Shown: piece by piece, positions 7,264-11,126 of the stretch
Numbering within the stretch: the stretch's first letter is position 1
Layout of the letters: each line of letters opens with the position of its first letter
DNA from: an uncultured Flavobacteriaceae bacterium
Lineage (GTDB): Bacteria; Bacteroidota; Bacteroidia; Flavobacteriales; Flavobacteriaceae
Assembly: GCA_947311815.1 (NCBI GenBank)
Contig: CAMZMA010000006.1
Span: 1-11,126 of the forward strand
Length of the DNA stretch: 11,126 nucleotides
Reading direction: 5' to 3'
Translations under genes and position numbers: made by a program
The notes under the pieces: model-generated
The model's database searches: none
The model's input: the letters and a program-made list of their open reading frames with translations, nothing else
Told to the model about the DNA's origin: nothing

Positions 7264-8321
7264 GGAAATTAATAATCATACAAACAGCTGTACCAGATTA
7301 TAGGAAGTTTTTTTTTGACTACTTATACAAAAAAATAACATCTAATTTTGAATTGTACGGAGGAGGAGAATATTTTCAAACATCTATAAAAAGTGATAAG
7401 AAGATTGATAGAAAAAGCGCAAAAAATTATTTTTTTCTTCGAAGAAAAATCCTATTTCAAACAGGTATATGGCACTTACTTTTTAAGGATGTGATTTTAG
7501 TTTTAGAGCTGAATCCAAGAATAATATCTAATTGGATTTTTTTAATAATTCGATTTATATTAAAAAAAGAAACTGTTTTATGGGGTCATGCTTGGTCTAA
7601 AAAAGGGATAAATAGTAAAAGCGATTGGGTTAGAAATATTATGCGAATATTGGCGAGTAAAATAATTGTATATACATATCAACAAAGAGAAGAGTTGCAA
7701 ATTAAAATGCCAAATAAAGTTATTTTGGTAGCGCCAAATGCGATTTTAAATAAAGACAAAATTGTTGTAGCTAAGAGTAAAGAATACAGCCATTTAATTT
7801 ATGTAGGGAGGTTAGTTGCATCTAAAAAACCATTATTTCTCGTGCAAACACTTCTTAAGTATAGAGATGAATTACCTCAGAACATGAAACTATTTTTAAT
7901 TGGAGAAGGAGAAGAAAAACAGAAAATCATAGAATTAGTAAAAGAAAATAAAGCAGAAAGTTTTATTTTAGTTAAAAACCATGTTTCTGATTATGAAAGT
8001 TTAAAAGAAATGTATGCACAATCATTATTCAGTATTTCTCCAGGTTATATAGGACTTTCTGTAACACAAAGTTTTGGATATGGTGTACCTATGTTGGTTT
8101 CTAAAGATGAGTATCATTCACCAGAGATAGAGGCTGTAATTCCTTTTGAAAACTCTATTTTTTTTGAAACGGATAATCAAGTTGATTTTTCGAAAAAAAT
8201 TAAACAATTTTTTACGCATAAAGAAAGATGGATATCTAAAAGAACACAAATAGCTGTATCTTGTAAAAAAAAATATAGTGTAGAGACTATGGGAAAAACA
8301 TTTACAAGTTTATTAAAGTGA
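7260..8321 (+). CDS. GT4-like (GT-B fold) glycosyltransferase
   Basis: Predicted cytoplasmic glycosyltransferase adding one sugar to the lipid-linked repeat unit. The C-terminal half of the 353-residue protein has the GT4-type nucleotide-sugar domain: LIYVGRLVASKKP (179-191), LFLIGEGEE (211-219), then SPGYIGLSVTQSFGYGVP (260-277) and HSPEIEA (286-292). The usual EX7E motif is altered: by alignment to the family pattern its two Glu positions hold Gly262 and Gln270. The form SPGxxGL...SxxYGxP is, from memory, a subgroup seen in polysaccharide loci, so loss of activity is not implied. The N-terminal half starts KLIIIQTAVPDYRKFF, fitting an acceptor domain; a hydrophobic stretch (about 90-101) may lie against the membrane. 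It overlaps wzx by 4 bases (ATGA) and the next gene by 4 (GTGA). Donor and acceptor are unknown; rhamnose, Galf and fucose are candidates. Confidence 0.85.
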   Translation: MRKLIIIQTAVPDYRKFFFDYLYKKITSNFELYGGGEYFQTSIKSDKKIDRKSAKNYFFLRRKILFQTGIWHLLFKDVILVLELNPRIISNWIFLIIRFILKKETVLWGHAWSKKGINSKSDWVRNIMRILASKIIVYTYQQREELQIKMPNKVILVAPNAILNKDKIVVAKSKEYSHLIYVGRLVASKKPLFLVQTLLKYRDELPQNMKLFLIGEGEEKQKIIELVKENKAESFILVKNHVSDYESLKEMYAQSLFSISPGYIGLSVTQSFGYGVPMLVSKDEYHSPEIEAVIPFENSIFFETDNQVDFSKKIKQFFTHKERWISKRTQIAVSCKKKYSVETMGKTFTSLLK

Positions 8322-9754
8322 GTTTAAAAGATATATTTTTTACGATTTATTTGGGGTTGGCAATTTTTTTATTTGCTAGTTTTGGCGCATCAGTTTTTGT
8401 ATGGTTATCTTTTTTTTTAAATGCTATAATATTAACATTGATTGTTAGTTATCACTTATATTATGAAAAGGACTATTCACCTTTTATATCTTCATTTATT
8501 GTATTTAATTTTCTCTTTTTTTTAGTAGCTCCAATTGTTCAGATAAACTCGTTCACAGAAACACAATTTAGGTTCACAAATTTTTTTCCATACAAAGAAA
8601 ATTTAGTTATTTATACAAATTTTTTAATTACATTTTTTTATATCATTTTTATTATTAGTTATATCTTGTTAAAGAAGGTACATAAAAAGAACCTTCTTAA
8701 AAAACCAAACATTAGATCAAAAAAAATACGTCCATTAACAATATTATTACTTTTTATATTATCCTTTATTGTGTTTGTTGTTAGTGAAAAATTTATTTTA
8801 GATGAATATAACAGACCTAGCTGGGTAACTTCTAGTTATTCAATTTCAGAATTATTAATTTGGAAAAAGGTGATGTTCTTAATTCCTTTGGCAGGCGTTA
8901 TACTTAGTTATCAGTACTTAAAGAGTAGAAATAAAAATTATTTTAATACCAGTGTTATTTATGTTTTAATGGTGTTGTTTGTTTTTCTCTTATTTTGGTT
9001 TAAAAACCCTTTAACAGAAAAGAGAAACGCATTAGGACCAATTTATATATTATTAATTTTTTTATTTTACCCTAAAATTTTAAATAACAACATAAAAATG
9101 TTGTCTTTTTTATTTTTTAGCATGATTATTCTTTTCCCTTTATCTGCAATCATTACCCATTCTGATGCAACTTTACTTGAAATATATAATAATCCATACA
9201 TATTAATAAAACAAATGAAAGGGGGAGGGATAACAAATGCTTTTATAACATTAAATTATGATGCCTTTTCTAATGTGATGACAACTATAGATTATGTTGG
9301 TAAAAATGGTTTTTCTTATGGATATCAATTTTTAGGAGGTCTGTTTTTTTTTATTCCTAGGAGTATTTGGGTAAATAAACCATTGTCTTCAGGAAAATTA
9401 ACAGGAGAGTATTTGATTTCAGACTATGGTTTTAGCTTTTCAAACCTTTCCAACCCTTTTATTAGTGAAGGATATTTGAATTTTGGTATTTTAGGAGTAC
9501 TGCTTTTTGCAATAATTTTAGCTTTTGTTATTGTAAAAATGCTACATTGGTTAAAAGGAGAAGATTATTTAAAAAAAATGATGGGATTTTATTTTGCAAT
9601 GCATTTAATTTTCTTTTTACGTGGAGATTTTACAAATGGGTATTCTTATTACATAGGTACTCTTTTTGGAGTCTTGATGATTCCTAAAATTATAGAATTA
9701 TTGATTAAAGAAGCTGTGATAAAAAAAAAAGATGTTAAGATTGTTAAAAAATAA
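8318..9754 (+). CDS. wzy: Wzy-type O-antigen/oligosaccharide repeat-unit polymerase
   Basis: Predicted inner-membrane polymerase that joins flipped repeat units. The 478-residue protein has many hydrophobic segments from its N-terminus onwards and a large loop in its C-terminal half. The loop carries IPRSIWVNKP (346-355) and SEGYLNFGILG (383-393), matching the IPRxxWxxKP...EGYLNFG pattern of oligosaccharide repeat-unit polymerases. It starts with GTG (8318) in a GTGA overlap with the glycosyltransferase stop; the product would begin MSLKDIFF. The 3' end contains a ten-A run (9721-9730) and overlaps the next gene by 23 bases. Polymerases of this type are highly variable, so the assignment rests on topology, the loop motif and the neighbouring wzx. 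An exact linkage cannot be predicted. Confidence 0.85.
   Translation: MSLKDIFFTIYLGLAIFLFASFGASVFVWLSFFLNAIILTLIVSYHLYYEKDYSPFISSFIVFNFLFFLVAPIVQINSFTETQFRFTNFFPYKENLVIYTNFLITFFYIIFIISYILLKKVHKKNLLKKPNIRSKKIRPLTILLLFILSFIVFVVSEKFILDEYNRPSWVTSSYSISELLIWKKVMFLIPLAGVILSYQYLKSRNKNYFNTSVIYVLMVLFVFLLFWFKNPLTEKRNALGPIYILLIFLFYPKILNNNIKMLSFLFFSMIILFPLSAIITHSDATLLEIYNNPYILIKQMKGGGITNAFITLNYDAFSNVMTTIDYVGKNGFSYGYQFLGGLFFFIPRSIWVNKPLSSGKLTGEYLISDYGFSFSNLSNPFISEGYLNFGILGVLLFAIILAFVIVKMLHWLKGEDYLKKMMGFYFAMHLIFFLRGDFTNGYSYYIGTLFGVLMIPKIIELLIKEAVIKKKDVKIVKK
9721..9730. repeat. Ten-A homopolymer at the wzy/ligase junction
   Basis: A run of exactly ten A, encoding the triple Lys near the Wzy C-terminus and ending one base before the ATG of the next gene. 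The downstream frame is open through the tract, so one fewer A (or a +1 slip) would join the two genes in frame. It is the longest homopolymer I found in the window; several runs of nine occur elsewhere. Confidence 0.9.
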
Positions 9755-10952
9755 GACTTGGAGTTTTTTAGAGATTCTTATGGCTGTTATGTTTGGGTTG
9801 ATTCTGTTGCCATCAAATATAAAAGCTATTAGTATTATTGTATTTGGTATTTATGTTTTAATTTATAGAATTAAGAAAGGGTGGTTTTTTAATAAAAAAT
9901 TATTTTTCACAAATACAATCGTTTATTTGTTTTTATTAATAACATTACTTTACAGTAAAAATATATCTTATGCTATTTTTAAGTTACAAACAATGTCTCC
10001 TTTGTTTTTTTTTCCTTTAATTTTTTCATTGTTTACCCCAAAAGAGATAAAAGGGTTTTATGAAAAAAAAACATACTATTTAATAATATTTATTATAGGT
10101 GTTTTTTTATTAAATAGCTTTCCTTTCTTATGGTATTGGACAACACACTATAGTTTAGAAGAAGTGTTAATTCATTATCCAATGGTAATACAAGTAGGTA
10201 TTGGAAAATATGGAATTCATCCAATATACTTGTCAATTTACATTTCATTATCGATATTATTTTCAGTATTTGTTTTTAAGAGTCTTCAAAATAAAAAAAA
10301 TCAAATTTCACTTATAATAGTTAATGGGATTCTAGCTTTTTTTCTTTTCTTATATGCAAGAAAATCACCTATTATTGCGCTTTTAATAACTTTTTTTGTT
10401 TGGAGTTATTTAATAAATAATAAAAGAAAACAGATTTATTTATTTGGGATTATTTTTTTAACATCTCTTTTGATTTTTTTAATACCAACAACAAGGAAAA
10501 GGTTTGTCGAGCTACTATCAATAACGACTATTTCTAAAGGAAAAGAAACATCTTCAAACATTAGATATACATTAAATAAAACATCTTTAGAATTAATTAA
10601 AATAAAACCCTTTTTAGGGTATGGCATAGGCAGCTATAATGACGAAATTATTAAAATAAACAAACAAAAAGGGTATTTAAATATTGCAAGACCTGGATAT
10701 AATTCTCATAACCAATACCTATCTTTATTCTTAATAGGAGGGGTGTTTTTATTTATGTTTTTTTTGTATTTTTTTCAAAAAAATATTCAAACTTCTTTAA
10801 AAGAACAAAATTACATTTTGGTTTTAATTCTGGTTTATTACGGGGTTTCTATGTTTACAGAAAACATATTAGAAAGAGAAAACGGAGTGATTTATTTTTC
10901 GTTATTTATAAATTTTTTTGGACTGAAAAACTATAAAGAAAATGAAGAATAA
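9732..10952 (+). CDS. O-antigen ligase-like polytopic membrane protein (Wzy_C type)
   Basis: A 406-residue inner-membrane protein with around ten or more hydrophobic segments. The C-terminal half has the features of the O-antigen ligase/Wzy_C family: ARKSP after a helix (209-213, with Arg210), a large loop with GYGIGSYNDEI (296-306), ARPGYNSHNQYLSLF (about 319-333) with the conserved-type His326 and Asn327, then a helix starting IGGVFLF. Family members either ligate finished glycans to an acceptor (WaaL, PglL) or polymerise them. Because a Wzy candidate sits directly upstream, a ligase or second polymerase role is inferred. The ATG at 9732 overlaps wzy by 23 bases; an ATG at 9780, beyond the wzy stop, is an alternative start but would remove the basic N-terminal tail. 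Runs of nine T (10005-10013) and nine A (10063-10071) lie inside. Confidence 0.8.
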   Translation: MLRLLKNKTWSFLEILMAVMFGLILLPSNIKAISIIVFGIYVLIYRIKKGWFFNKKLFFTNTIVYLFLLITLLYSKNISYAIFKLQTMSPLFFFPLIFSLFTPKEIKGFYEKKTYYLIIFIIGVFLLNSFPFLWYWTTHYSLEEVLIHYPMVIQVGIGKYGIHPIYLSIYISLSILFSVFVFKSLQNKKNQISLIIVNGILAFFLFLYARKSPIIALLITFFVWSYLINNKRKQIYLFGIIFLTSLLIFLIPTTRKRFVELLSITTISKGKETSSNIRYTLNKTSLELIKIKPFLGYGIGSYNDEIIKINKQKGYLNIARPGYNSHNQYLSLFLIGGVFLFMFFLYFFQKNIQTSLKEQNYILVLILVYYGVSMFTENILERENGVIYFSLFINFFGLKNYKENEE

Positions 10953-11126
10953 GAAGTCAGTACTTATCATTGGCCCTTTTCCAGAACCTATAACAGGTGT
11001 GTCTTTAGCTAATGAAGTTTTGTGTAAGTATTTAGTAGCTAGAGGTTACAAAGTAAATGTAATAAACACATCGTTACAGTCGTTTGAAGAAAATGTAGGA
11101 AGTTTTTCTTTAAAAAAAGTTTTTTA
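10942..11126 (+). CDS. Glycosyltransferase N-terminus (3' truncated by window edge)
   Basis: An open frame runs from the ATG at 10942 to the end of the window, giving 61 complete codons. The start MKNKKSVLIIGPFPEPITG, then VSLANEVLCKYLVARGYKV and NVINTS, is typical of the first Rossmann strand and helix of GT4-type glycosyltransferases: a hydrophobic strand, a glycine-rich loop of the GPxPxPxxG form, a helix, then a second strand. It overlaps the ligase-like gene by 11 bases, in keeping with the tight operon. The donor-binding domain is outside the window, so the substrate and even full integrity cannot be judged. A glycosyltransferase is by far the most likely identity in this context. Confidence 0.75.
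   Translation, partial: MKNKKSVLIIGPFPEPITGVSLANEVLCKYLVARGYKVNVINTSLQSFEENVGSFSLKKVF

Noticed and set aside
10942..11126. Intergenic tail after the ligase-like gene
   Set aside because: It is an open frame with a clear glycosyltransferase N-terminus and is annotated as a partial gene.

Overview
The window is one continuous, tightly packed, plus-strand cluster for a surface polysaccharide (O-antigen or capsule type) from a low-GC member of the Bacteroidota, most likely a marine or freshwater Flavobacteriaceae. That assignment is an inference. It rests on the AT-rich, A-rich DNA, the lack of clear Shine-Dalgarno sites, and the long Bacteroidota-style form of GDP-L-fucose synthase. No rRNA, tRNA, CRISPR or insertion sequence is visible, and both edges cut through genes.

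Left half (1-5350), nucleotide-sugar supply. It holds the C-terminal half of rfbB/rmlB (dTDP-glucose 4,6-dehydratase), rfbA/rmlA (glucose-1-phosphate thymidylyltransferase) and rfbC/rmlC (3,5-epimerase). These are followed by glf (UDP-galactopyranose mutase), gmd (GDP-mannose 4,6-dehydratase) and fcl (GDP-L-fucose synthase). Together they predict dTDP-L-rhamnose (or another dTDP-6-deoxyhexose), UDP-galactofuranose and GDP-L-fucose as precursors. The reductase rfbD/rmlD is not between these genes and must lie elsewhere if rhamnose is the product.

Right half (5382-11126), assembly. It holds a small SAM-methyltransferase-like protein, a Wzx-type flippase, a GT4-type glycosyltransferase, a Wzy-type repeat-unit polymerase, a second polytopic protein of the O-antigen ligase/Wzy_C type, and the start of another glycosyltransferase. 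The DNA is more AT-rich here than in the sugar-supply genes, the usual pattern of a conserved precursor block next to a strain-specific assembly block.

Together the genes describe a Wzx/Wzy-dependent pathway. Activated sugars are made in the cytoplasm, glycosyltransferases build a lipid-linked repeat unit, Wzx flips it, Wzy polymerises it, and the ligase-like protein may transfer the chain. Nearly every junction is an overlap (TAATG, ATGA, GTGA or longer), so one operon with translational coupling is likely; no internal promoter or terminator is seen. The most notable sequence oddity is a ten-A tract at the polymerase/ligase junction, where losing one A would fuse the two membrane-protein genes in frame. 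Others are a heptamer-periodic tract at the rfbB/rfbA boundary and an 11-codon mini-ORF ending on the rfbA start. I found no wholly new system.
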